A DNA stretch of 64,000 nt, taken from Candidatus Obscuribacterales bacterium (GTDB lineage Bacteria; Cyanobacteriota; Vampirovibrionia; Obscuribacterales; Obscuribacteraceae). This document shows positions 1 through 7,031 of this stretch, one piece after another. The notes under the pieces were generated by a model. The model worked only from the letters and a program-made list of their open reading frames with translations, did no database searches and was not told where the DNA came from. Position 1 is the first letter of the stretch; each line of letters begins with the position of its first letter. The stretch spans positions 156,756 through 220,755 of the forward strand of contig JAKFVQ010000023.1 in the NCBI GenBank assembly GCA_021732085.1, written 5' to 3'. Both the position numbers and the translations under genes were made by a program.

Positions 1-2
1 GG

Positions 3-1352
3 AAGCTGCTCGAGCCGCAAGAGGAAAAGTATCAATGGCAGACCGTCGACAACTTGCTAAGCCTTTGCGAAAAGTACAACAAGACGCTCATTCTGCGCGT
101 ATCCACCAGTGGAGTCGACATCCCGGGCGCCGACACCGGTAAAGCTGATTCGGACACACCGAACTGGGTATTCGAACAGGGAGCAAAGTCAGTCAAGTAT
201 TTGGATAAGGACAAGAAAGCTCACTTGATGCCAATCTTCTGGGATCAAACCTACATGGCCGCTTTCTCGAACTTCATCAATGAGATGGGCAGCCGTTATG
301 ACAAGAACACGCTCATCCATTCTATCGGTATCACAGGTGGTGGCTTCCGCGGCGGCACCGCAGTAGTTCCGACAACAATCACAAAAGATGGAGGCGACAA
401 AACCGCCACCAACGAAACCGGCTTCGCCAGCCAGGAGCAAGTGGAAGATTACTTGCGCAAACAGCAAGGACTGAACCAAAAGCAAATTGTCGATCACTGG
501 AAGTACGTTGCCGACATTTTCCCAACAGCATTTCCCACAACACGATTGAATTTTGCGATCAACGCGCCAACTCCTAACAGAGCCGGTGAAGATGCTCTTG
601 ATGAAATCTCCGACTATCTCATTTACAGATACGGCGGTCACGTTTACGTAACCAGACAAGATCTGAAGAACGGCAAACACGGTTTCGATGATTACCGGGT
701 GCTTCTAAAATTCCGTCCCGATACATATGCCGGATTGTCGCTTCTTCCTTCCATTACACCGGAAGACCTGGAGAAGATTTCGAAGACGGCACTCGATGAC
801 GGCGTAAGCTTCATTGAATTGCCACAAGAAATTCTGGAAAGCAGTGATGCGACGGTGAAAGCGTCCCTCGACAAATTGGCATCACACATGGGTTATCAAA
901 TAATTTCCCAGAAAGTGTCGATTCCGTCTGAGCTGGCACAAGGCGAACAAATGAAGGCCGAATTCACTTTTATGAATGTTGGTGACGCCACACCCAAGCG
1001 CCCAGTCCGCGAATTGGATAAGGACGTCCCAACCAGCTACAAAGTGATGATCGAGCTCAAGGACGACAGTGGTAAATCGGTCGCCCGCATTCTCCACACT
1101 CCAGAAAAGAAGACTGAGAATTGGAAGACCGGCGAAGCTGTGACATGGCAGCAAAGCTTGAAGATGCCGCAACTTCCAGCAGGAGAATATGCTGCATCTC
1201 TGTCGATTTACGACCCAAATAACGACAAGCGCATTAACGTTCTTGACGGTCGTAGCGCAGACAAAACGTCTAGCGTTGCTGAGGTTAACTTGGGCAAGCT
1301 AAAGATCACAACAAGCTCTACAGCTTCGAGCAACACACAGAGCAACCAATAG
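3..1352 (+). CDS. 5'-truncated TIM-barrel glycoside-hydrolase-like protein with DUF4832-type C-terminal domain
   Basis: The frame is open from base 3, so the true start lies outside the window; an in-frame TTG at 54 is not preferred. The first ~280 visible residues alternate strands and helices as in a TIM barrel (TLILRVS, LMPIFWD, IHSIGITGGGF, LNFAINAP). From about residue 290 a beta-sandwich follows with the pattern of DUF4832: a strand with FTFMNVGDA, later LPAGEYAASLSIYDP. Such barrels are related to GH42-type hydrolases. The strand that often ends in an acidic catalytic residue reads SIGITGGGF, so catalysis is doubtful. A polysaccharide-related exported role is inference. The signal peptide, if any, would be upstream of the window. 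Family assignment is by pattern only. Confidence 0.6.
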   Translation, partial: KLLEPQEEKYQWQTVDNLLSLCEKYNKTLILRVSTSGVDIPGADTGKADSDTPNWVFEQGAKSVKYLDKDKKAHLMPIFWDQTYMAAFSNFINEMGSRYDKNTLIHSIGITGGGFRGGTAVVPTTITKDGGDKTATNETGFASQEQVEDYLRKQQGLNQKQIVDHWKYVADIFPTAFPTTRLNFAINAPTPNRAGEDALDEISDYLIYRYGGHVYVTRQDLKNGKHGFDDYRVLLKFRPDTYAGLSLLPSITPEDLEKISKTALDDGVSFIELPQEILESSDATVKASLDKLASHMGYQIISQKVSIPSELAQGEQMKAEFTFMNVGDATPKRPVRELDKDVPTSYKVMIELKDDSGKSVARILHTPEKKTENWKTGEAVTWQQSLKMPQLPAGEYAASLSIYDPNNDKRINVLDGRSADKTSSVAEVNLGKLKITTSSTASSNTQSNQ

Positions 1353-1667
1353 TCCGACAGTATAGATACTTGGTGCCTTGCTTGGCGCTGCTTGGTCGCA
1401 GTGAAATCATTTTGCCCTCCTTTGAAAAATGGAGGATTTTCTCACCATGACAACAGCGGGATTTTTCAACAGCAGTGCTTGAATGCCTTATGAACAGGAG
1501 TATTCAAATCCAGAGAGCCCACGTTGTCATGGTGAGGAAAAACGTGCATCCCCTAAGGCGGTTCCATCTGACTAACGGCCTGTTCGACCTTAACCAAGCT
1601 CTTTACCCCGCAAAGTCGGTTGATATCATCGACGCGTGGTATGAATCCCTTATTGGGGGATTTGGCT
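1353..1667. other. 315-bp intergenic region
   Basis: It holds the probable terminator of the upstream gene (1416-1443) and, just before the next start, a purine-rich GGGGGA (1655-1660). A 100-codon frame at 1475-1777 runs through it, but it lacks a ribosome binding site and overlaps the better supported secreted-protein gene in another frame. No RNA gene or repeat was recognised. Confidence 0.4.
1416..1443 (+). terminator. possible rho-independent terminator
   Basis: CCTCC (1416-1420) can pair with GGAGG (1431-1435) around an A-rich loop and is followed by ATTTTCTC. The stem is short, extended only by mismatched T/A positions, so this is a weak candidate. Its place 64 bp after the stop of the barrel protein fits. 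Confidence 0.4.
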
Positions 1668-2270
1668 ATGCACTTTCCTATAAAAAAAACCTTCTGTACC
1701 GCGACATTCTCGCTAGCACTTCTACTGCTCCTTCCGCATCACACCCATGCGAAACCGGTTGCCGCAACGGAGCTTGAAGACGCACTGTCAAAAGCACCAA
1801 TCATTCTTCTGGCAGAATCCGGTCCCAAAGAGTATGACGACTTAAAGGCTGGCGACATACGCAAAGCTCATTCAATTCAGTTCGAATGCAGAAAGCAGGC
1901 TTTCAAAATATTGAAGGTATATCGCAATAAGACCAATATGGATTTGAAGATCGGAACTTCGCTCCAAATAAATAACAAATCGAACGGATGCATTGACTTC
2001 GAAATTACGATTGAGCGGAAGGGCGCTAAGTTAGACGTTAAAGGCGCCAATGGACAAACGCAGATAGGCTATCAGCTTGATATAACGAACAACAAAGAAA
2101 AGGTTGTTTTACTGCTTCAACAGGAATACTCAAATCCAAAATTACTTGAACACTATGGGTGGTTCGTCTCGCCTGAGCCCTACAAGGCCGGAATAGAATC
2201 GCAAATAACGAACGCCAGTTACAGTGGTCCGAAGCACGGCACGCACATGACCAGCAGTGGATGCGAATAA
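1668..2270 (+). CDS. small secreted protein of unknown function
   Basis: The start at 1668 is chosen because GGGGGA ends 7 bases upstream and the resulting protein opens with a clean signal peptide (Lys-Lys n-region, leucine-rich core SLALLLLLP, cleavage near THA-KP). The frame is open upstream to 1620, but that extension would bury the signal. The mature part (~175 residues) is mixed alpha/beta with two cysteines near the middle (FECRKQAF and GCIDFE), and residues KQAFKILKVYR form the most recognisable block. No known family was recognised. A decayed second copy lies immediately downstream, so the gene was once tandemly duplicated. Export is well supported; function is unknown. Confidence 0.75.
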   Translation: MHFPIKKTFCTATFSLALLLLLPHHTHAKPVAATELEDALSKAPIILLAESGPKEYDDLKAGDIRKAHSIQFECRKQAFKILKVYRNKTNMDLKIGTSLQINNKSNGCIDFEITIERKGAKLDVKGANGQTQIGYQLDITNNKEKVVLLLQQEYSNPKLLEHYGWFVSPEPYKAGIESQITNASYSGPKHGTHMTSSGCE

Positions 2271-2656
2271 TCATAGAAGCAAACAATAAGAGACCACAAA
2301 ACAAAACACTTTCGTCACTAGCCGAATTTTTTCTTCTCGCGGTTCAGGTATCTTTTCCGACTATGACCGCAAACGCGGATGAGCTTAGTAGCAAGGGCGG
2401 TCGAAACAATATACGAAGTGCCGTCGATGGCTTTGGCGGATGCATGTCCAAACGAATTCCATAATCTCAAAGAAGCAGAAAAACGAAAATCATAAAACTG
2501 GCGCCGCAAGCAATCCTTCAAGATTCTGAAGACATACAGAGACAGACTGCATAGAAAAAGTCTGAATATTGGCAATATAGTATCTATAAACGCGAAGGTA
2601 AATATCTCCTCGAATTTCCAGTTTTTGGCGCTAGTTGGCTTCCGATGATGGCTTAA
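2261..2656 (+). pseudogene. decayed tandem paralogue of the preceding secreted-protein gene
   Basis: An ATG at 2261 overlaps the previous stop and opens a 67-codon frame with a hydrophobic stretch resembling the neighbour's signal peptide. The similarity then jumps to another frame: from about 2400 the frame containing 2427 encodes LADACPNEFHNLKE. This aligns with LAESGPKEYDDLKA of the intact gene. After an in-frame TAA near 2485 it continues with RRKQSFKILKTYRDR, against CRKQAFKILKVYRNK. A later block (GKYLLEFPVFGASWLP) in a third frame resembles the neighbour's KVVLLLQQEY...YGWFVSP. At least two frameshifts, one stop and an internal deletion are therefore visible. This reading comes from hand alignment of the two loci. 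Confidence 0.7.
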
Positions 2657-3390
2657 TCGTTCATCGCGCGATGCTCACTTATTACTGTATAGGCAGGCAG
2701 CTGTCTGGCTTTTGCAATCTCTTTTCGAGCATTTTTAATAAAACCACTATTTGCAAGATCGCGCGCGCATACCATCAATGATTCACGGTCCTGCATCTGA
2801 GTTCTGTCGAACGTGCTCTTTAACATTTTTACTCCTGGTAGATAAATCGTACATCCTATCGCCTCTCTCGCCACAGAGTCAGCAGGAATCAAACTCTTCT
2901 CCGGAACGCTTTGCTCGGCAATACAAAGCTCTTGGCCAACGGCAACACTGAAGCACTCATTTTTTCCGCGGACATTCACAGTAACGAACAGCACGCGCCC
3001 AGCCATATTCACTAATCGCACATAACCCATCTCATTCTGCTCAATTAGAGCGATCGTCCCGGCAGGCAATTGGACATCGTAGCGCAGAGTACTATCTGCC
3101 GGATAAATGGGAATTAGTCGTGCAAATTCCTCTATCGCATACAGCGATTTTTTGTTCATCACAGGTTCATTATTTGGCAACCAAGTCGAAAGCACGGAAG
3201 ATGTAATCACAAAGTCGTGCTTACTTCCGAGAAATGTGCGATGACAACCATCACAGAGTTTGCCGGCCCTCTTATTTACAAGAGCACCATTATCACACCC
3301 AGCAACATCCTTCGCATGCGCGGAAAATCCCGGCGCAAGAAGCAGCGCAAAGCAGAAGCTCATCAACAATATTCGAATACGGGCAGTCAT
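2653..3390 (-). CDS. exported FecR-like protein, paralogue A, with a CxxCH motif
   Basis: Residues 1-26 form a signal peptide (basic start, LLMSFCFALLLAPGFSA, cleavage near SAHA-KD). The central part reads LPAGTIALIEQNEMGYVRLVNMAGRVLFV and continues to VAVGQELCIA. This is the strand order of FecR domains: pro-Ala-Gly-Thr, glycine turn, and a final Gly-Gln-Glu. The N-terminal third contains CDGCH, formally a CxxCH haem c or metal motif. The upstream neighbour on this strand is a clear paralogue (shared VALIEQ-like, LLIP.D.V.RE and C-terminal blocks). Its stop lies 3 bp before this start, so the two are co-transcribed. No sigma or anti-sigma partner is visible, so a signalling role is not supported. 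Confidence 0.7.
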   Translation of the reverse strand: MTARIRILLMSFCFALLLAPGFSAHAKDVAGCDNGALVNKRAGKLCDGCHRTFLGSKHDFVITSSVLSTWLPNNEPVMNKKSLYAIEEFARLIPIYPADSTLRYDVQLPAGTIALIEQNEMGYVRLVNMAGRVLFVTVNVRGKNECFSVAVGQELCIAEQSVPEKSLIPADSVAREAIGCTIYLPGVKMLKSTFDRTQMQDRESLMVCARDLANSGFIKNARKEIAKARQLPAYTVISEHRAMND

Positions 3391-3393
3391 AAC

Positions 3394-4188
3394 CTACTCT
3401 GCGTGAGCGATAGGGGTCAGATTGCGAAATGATTTTTCTTTTGCCAGAAGTTCGCGCTTTGCAAAACGCAGCAGACCAGTACCAGGGGTGAAAGTTTGGT
3501 CACAGGCGAATAATTTTTCGGTTCTTACCATTTGGGATGCATCAAATTTATACTTGCTTGCCTTGCAACCGGCGATGAAGTTGCCGCACTGAACAGGCTC
3601 TCGTTCAACACCATCGGTGGGAATCAAGAGACTGTCATTTACATATTCCGGCGCAAGCGTAAGTTCTTCACCAGACAAAACGGGAAGCGTTTCGTGCTGG
3701 CCATTAGTTCTAATTTTCACTTGCAGCGCTGTTCCTAGCAAGTTTGCTACGCGGAACATGCCGTTCGGAACCTGCTCTATAAGCGCGACGCTATTGGCCG
3801 GAAACTCCACAACGGCATAAACACCTGATTGAATACCATCAGGCTGCAGAGAGATTTTGAAGTTCGGTTTGGAGACTGCGATAAGTAGCTTCCCATCCTC
3901 GAACAGAGATTCCTTGCCCGCAAGACTATCTCGCTGGTGATCGGAGAAAATGATCCCTGACTTGTTTTTAATTACATATGGAATGCAATTTTTGCATGTC
4001 TTATGAGAACCATTAAAACCGGCAGCAGCGCTATTGCTCTTACTTACGAGCACCTGCAGCGAATTCGCCTGGTTGCATGGGGCAAGATTCGATGAACTCT
4101 TGCCCCATGCTACAGATCCCGAAGCAAAACCAAGGCCTGCTATTGCAGCAGAAATGATGATGGCTTTGCGAGTTTTCTGGTTGTCCAT
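3394..4188 (-). CDS. exported FecR-like protein, paralogue B
   Basis: The protein has an N-terminal hydrophobic export segment (KAIIISAAIAGLGFASGSVAWG) after a basic start. The body matches the neighbouring paralogue: FPANSVALIEQVPNGMFRVANLLGTALQV, then LSGEELTLAPE and SLLIPTDGVEREPVQCG. These blocks resemble a FecR-type beta domain. The cysteine pair is kept as CKNC, but the following histidine of the paralogue's CxxCH is replaced by isoleucine. So if paralogue A binds haem, this copy should not. It is the first gene of a two-gene unit (3-bp spacing). Function is unknown; secretion and paralogy are well supported. Confidence 0.7.
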   Translation of the reverse strand: MDNQKTRKAIIISAAIAGLGFASGSVAWGKSSSNLAPCNQANSLQVLVSKSNSAAAGFNGSHKTCKNCIPYVIKNKSGIIFSDHQRDSLAGKESLFEDGKLLIAVSKPNFKISLQPDGIQSGVYAVVEFPANSVALIEQVPNGMFRVANLLGTALQVKIRTNGQHETLPVLSGEELTLAPEYVNDSLLIPTDGVEREPVQCGNFIAGCKASKYKFDASQMVRTEKLFACDQTFTPGTGLLRFAKRELLAKEKSFRNLTPIAHAE

Positions 4189-4408
4189 TCGGGGTCCGTT
4201 AGTAGTTTGGTAGCCCTTGAGTCATTCGTCAGTATTGGTCAGCCAACGCTTGCCAAGGGCAGTAATTTCATCTTATCTAAAGCACTACAGGCGTCCATCG
4301 GTCATCCGCCGGACAGGCTCCCCGGCATATTGAGGATTCTTCAACGCGGCAAAACGTAAGCCCGTGCAGACTGGAGGAAGCTTCGTCGAACGGAAGTGGA
4401 CGCTTGGC

Positions 4409-4948
4409 CTATTTCTCGCAGATGGATTTGAGGTTGGCCAATCCTTGTTCCATGAAGGTGCCCATCATCGTGTCGCAATTCATGAACACTTGCATAACCT
4501 TCCCCATGAAAGTGTTGGGTCCATGCATCGACCAGGTCATCTTAGTTGCTGAATCCTGCGGTTCCAAGACATAAGCAACAGTACTATCACCTTCCATCGG
4601 CTTATCGAAATGCAGCTTCAGTAGTAGCTTAGTTGGAGGCTCAAGCTCCATAACTTCCATGTAGCCTTCCCCAGCATCAGCGTTTCCGACCCAAGAGTAT
4701 CGCGCTCCCTTGCCGGACTCCGGACCACTGAAACTTCGTTTGACATTTGGATCTAGCTTCTCGAATGGTGACCACTCCGGCGAGCGATGAAAGTCGCTGA
4801 CTACAGCATAGATTTTGTCAGGTGCAGCGTTGATAACCGCTGAGCGCTCCACTCTGAACTCATCGGGCTTCGTGAGTGCCAGACACAACACAACACCAAT
4901 TGCGGCGACAACAATTCCAACGAGCGCGAGTGCAACCTTCTTAAGCAT
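4409..4948 (-). CDS. membrane-anchored SRPBCC (START-like) family protein
   Basis: The start at 4948 has GGAGA 5-6 bases upstream; the longer frame to 5035 lacks one. The protein opens with one hydrophobic segment (KKVALALVGIVVAAIGVVLCLAL). A polyketide-cyclase/SRPBCC fold follows: V.RSAVINAAPDKIYAVVSDF, SPEWSPFEKLDPN, and a C-terminal helix with MNCDTMMGTFMEQGLANLK. The domain is known for binding hydrophobic ligands in a deep cavity. The ligand cannot be told from sequence. The N-terminal segment would place the domain outside the cytoplasm or at the membrane face. It stands alone between the FecR-like pair and the subtilase gene. Confidence 0.8.
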   Translation of the reverse strand: MLKKVALALVGIVVAAIGVVLCLALTKPDEFRVERSAVINAAPDKIYAVVSDFHRSPEWSPFEKLDPNVKRSFSGPESGKGARYSWVGNADAGEGYMEVMELEPPTKLLLKLHFDKPMEGDSTVAYVLEPQDSATKMTWSMHGPNTFMGKVMQVFMNCDTMMGTFMEQGLANLKSICEK

Positions 4949-5152
4949 GGGATCTCCAGATTCAACTGGGATTATTCTAAAGCATTTTTCGATCGGCATC
5001 GCATCAGCAGCACATACCCAAGGGGTTGCGCGCAACAGATCCGCACCGGTTCCAAAGTTTCTTGACTACAACAAAAGTGTTGTTGAACTATAGGTATGTC
5101 CATAAGACACCACCCTCCTTCTCTCTAATCTTAATTGCGGAGAGCCAGGGAT

Positions 5153-6796
5153 CTACTTTCTCGAAGCACGGGCAGCTAGAACTGCTTTGTCAATTTGGAG
5201 AATGCCAGCTCCTTGTTGCAAGCCAGACACGCCTGGAATAGATAGACTGTTTTCTTGCAGCAATCTCTTAACTTGGTTGAAAGTCAAATCGGGATTTTGC
5301 GTCAGCATCAATGCAATTCCATTTGCCACAATAGGCGCTGCTATCGAAGTTCCAGCGGCTTTTCCATCCGGCATCTGTCTTGAAGGCACGTCAATACCTT
5401 GTGCCACCACAGTCGGTGAGAACCTTTCGGTACCGACACTTGAATGTCCAGCGATTTGGTCATCACTATGATCACCCGGTGTGCCCTTCGCATCTGAACT
5501 ACCCACGGTGATGACATGATCGCTCATTGCCAGAAAGTTGTATTGAGATCCAGGACTTAATTTAGCGCCTGTCTCCTTTTCGAACTCGCCTGAGTTTGCC
5601 GCAGAAATCACTATTATGCCACCCCTGTCGGCGACTTCTTTGGTCACTTGCTGATAGCGCGCAAGACTCTCTTTGAATTTGGGATCGCTTGCAATCGACT
5701 TCTCAGCCATATCAACTAACTTCTGAAGGAGTTCGCGTCCGTTCGCCGAAATCGGATCTGGCTTATTGGGCACCAGCTCGGCGCCTTCCGGCAGAGGCTG
5801 GCGAATATCTGGACAAGACCCTTTAGACGCTTCGCGAGTATCTCCGCTTGTTTGCTGTTCCTGACCATCAGGTTCTCCCTCTGGTTCTTGGGACGAAAGC
5901 CGTTCATTCTGTTCTTTGATCCACTGTCCAGCTTTTTCTTTGCCAAGTAACTTTGTGAGTGTTGACGTAAAGCTTTCCGGATCTTCCTTCATACGCTCAA
6001 AGACCATGCCGGCGAAATCGGCAGGAGTGCCACCATTGGACGCATTGATTACGCGCAAGGGCTCTTTATTGTTCGGATCCAAAAATTGCGCTTTGAGAGT
6101 TTTCGTGAAGCTGTCTAAAACTTCTCGCGCTTCCTTCCTAATCACCTCGGCTATTTGAGCTGGACTGTCAGGCATATCTGTTAAATCGCTGCTCTTATCG
6201 CGAAGCACTTTCACATCCATGCCGCGGCTGAGTCCCATCTCGGGATCCTTCATAGAGCATTCGACCATCCGCGCATGCATGTCCGCCATCTCGGCGGCTC
6301 TAGGATCAGACGCATCCAACTCGCGCACAGCAACCCGCACTGATACCTTATCGGGATCAACACCGGCTTTAATGAGGCGATCTCTAAATCCATCCACATC
6401 CGAGCGATACTTTCCTTCAGGATTGGCGCCTGGCTTCTCAGAATCCGCAGGCTTTTCTGGCACGCCGGGCTTTTCCGACGCATCGGGCTTTTCTGCCGCA
6501 TGGGGCTTCTCCGGCGCGCCCGTCTTCTCTTGCGCGGACGACTTCTCGTGGGCAGCTTCCTTCTTAGCGACAGACTTCGCCGAATCTTCAACGACTGGCT
6601 TATCGTTATCGTAGATCTCGAGCCCACCAAGCGCCCCACCTGTCGCGGCTCCGCCCAACGGCGAGACGTCCTTATTAGGCGCGGGCTCGCGCAACAAATC
6701 GAGGGATTGCTTGCTCAAACTCGATTCGTTTGAGTCGTTTTTTTCCGAAGGCTGATCGCGACCAGTTTCCTGGTCGACATCTTTTTCTGCTGCCAT
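5153..6796 (-). CDS. subtilisin-like (S8) protein with degenerate Asp/His boxes and a Glu/Lys/Pro-rich N-terminus
   Basis: The C-terminal ~200 residues are subtilase-like. GIIVISAANSGE matches the oxyanion Asn region, and GTSIAAPIVANGIALML is the Ser box with Ser about residue 484. The Asp box is not recognisable (the matching strand reads VAVRELDAS), and the His box may be reduced to HARMV. About 110 low-complexity residues precede the domain, with repeated EKP units. There is no signal peptide. A short motif near residues 54-62 (GALGGLEIY) resembles one at the same position in the two metalloproteases at 12386 and 13558. AGGATC lies 8 bases before the ATG. It may be inactive, or activated through unusual residues. 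Confidence 0.7.
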   Translation of the reverse strand: MAAEKDVDQETGRDQPSEKNDSNESSLSKQSLDLLREPAPNKDVSPLGGAATGGALGGLEIYDNDKPVVEDSAKSVAKKEAAHEKSSAQEKTGAPEKPHAAEKPDASEKPGVPEKPADSEKPGANPEGKYRSDVDGFRDRLIKAGVDPDKVSVRVAVRELDASDPRAAEMADMHARMVECSMKDPEMGLSRGMDVKVLRDKSSDLTDMPDSPAQIAEVIRKEAREVLDSFTKTLKAQFLDPNNKEPLRVINASNGGTPADFAGMVFERMKEDPESFTSTLTKLLGKEKAGQWIKEQNERLSSQEPEGEPDGQEQQTSGDTREASKGSCPDIRQPLPEGAELVPNKPDPISANGRELLQKLVDMAEKSIASDPKFKESLARYQQVTKEVADRGGIIVISAANSGEFEKETGAKLSPGSQYNFLAMSDHVITVGSSDAKGTPGDHSDDQIAGHSSVGTERFSPTVVAQGIDVPSRQMPDGKAAGTSIAAPIVANGIALMLTQNPDLTFNQVKRLLQENSLSIPGVSGLQQGAGILQIDKAVLAARASRK

Positions 6797-6976
6797 AGTA
6801 AATGATCCTGCTGGATTGAGCCTATCGACAAAGCACGCGGAGCATCAGACTCAAATTTACAACAGCCTTCGCAAGGAGATATGTATTGCTCCACAGTCGA
6901 CCACCGCAGCTCTAGCGCAACCCGATCTCGGAATCCTCTCACCTTCGTTGCGTAGCTCCGCAACCGTGAGAAACAA

Positions 6977-7008
6977 AAAGACCGGTGCTATTTCCAGTAC
7001 CGGTCTTT
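6977..7008 (-). terminator. rho-independent terminator of the glucan phosphorylase gene
   Basis: A perfect 10-bp stem, AAAGACCGGT (6977-6986) with ACCGGTCTTT (6999-7008) and a 12-base loop, lies 23 bp past the phosphorylase stop. It is followed on the minus strand by a T-rich run (6972-6980). A strong candidate. Confidence 0.85.
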
Positions 7009-7031
7009 CAGTAATTTAGGGTCGCAGCCGA

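Noticed and set aside
1475..1777. 100-codon plus ORF between the barrel protein and the small secreted protein
   Set aside because: No ribosome binding site; it overlaps, in another frame, the gene at 1668 that has a signal peptide, a good site and a related downstream copy.
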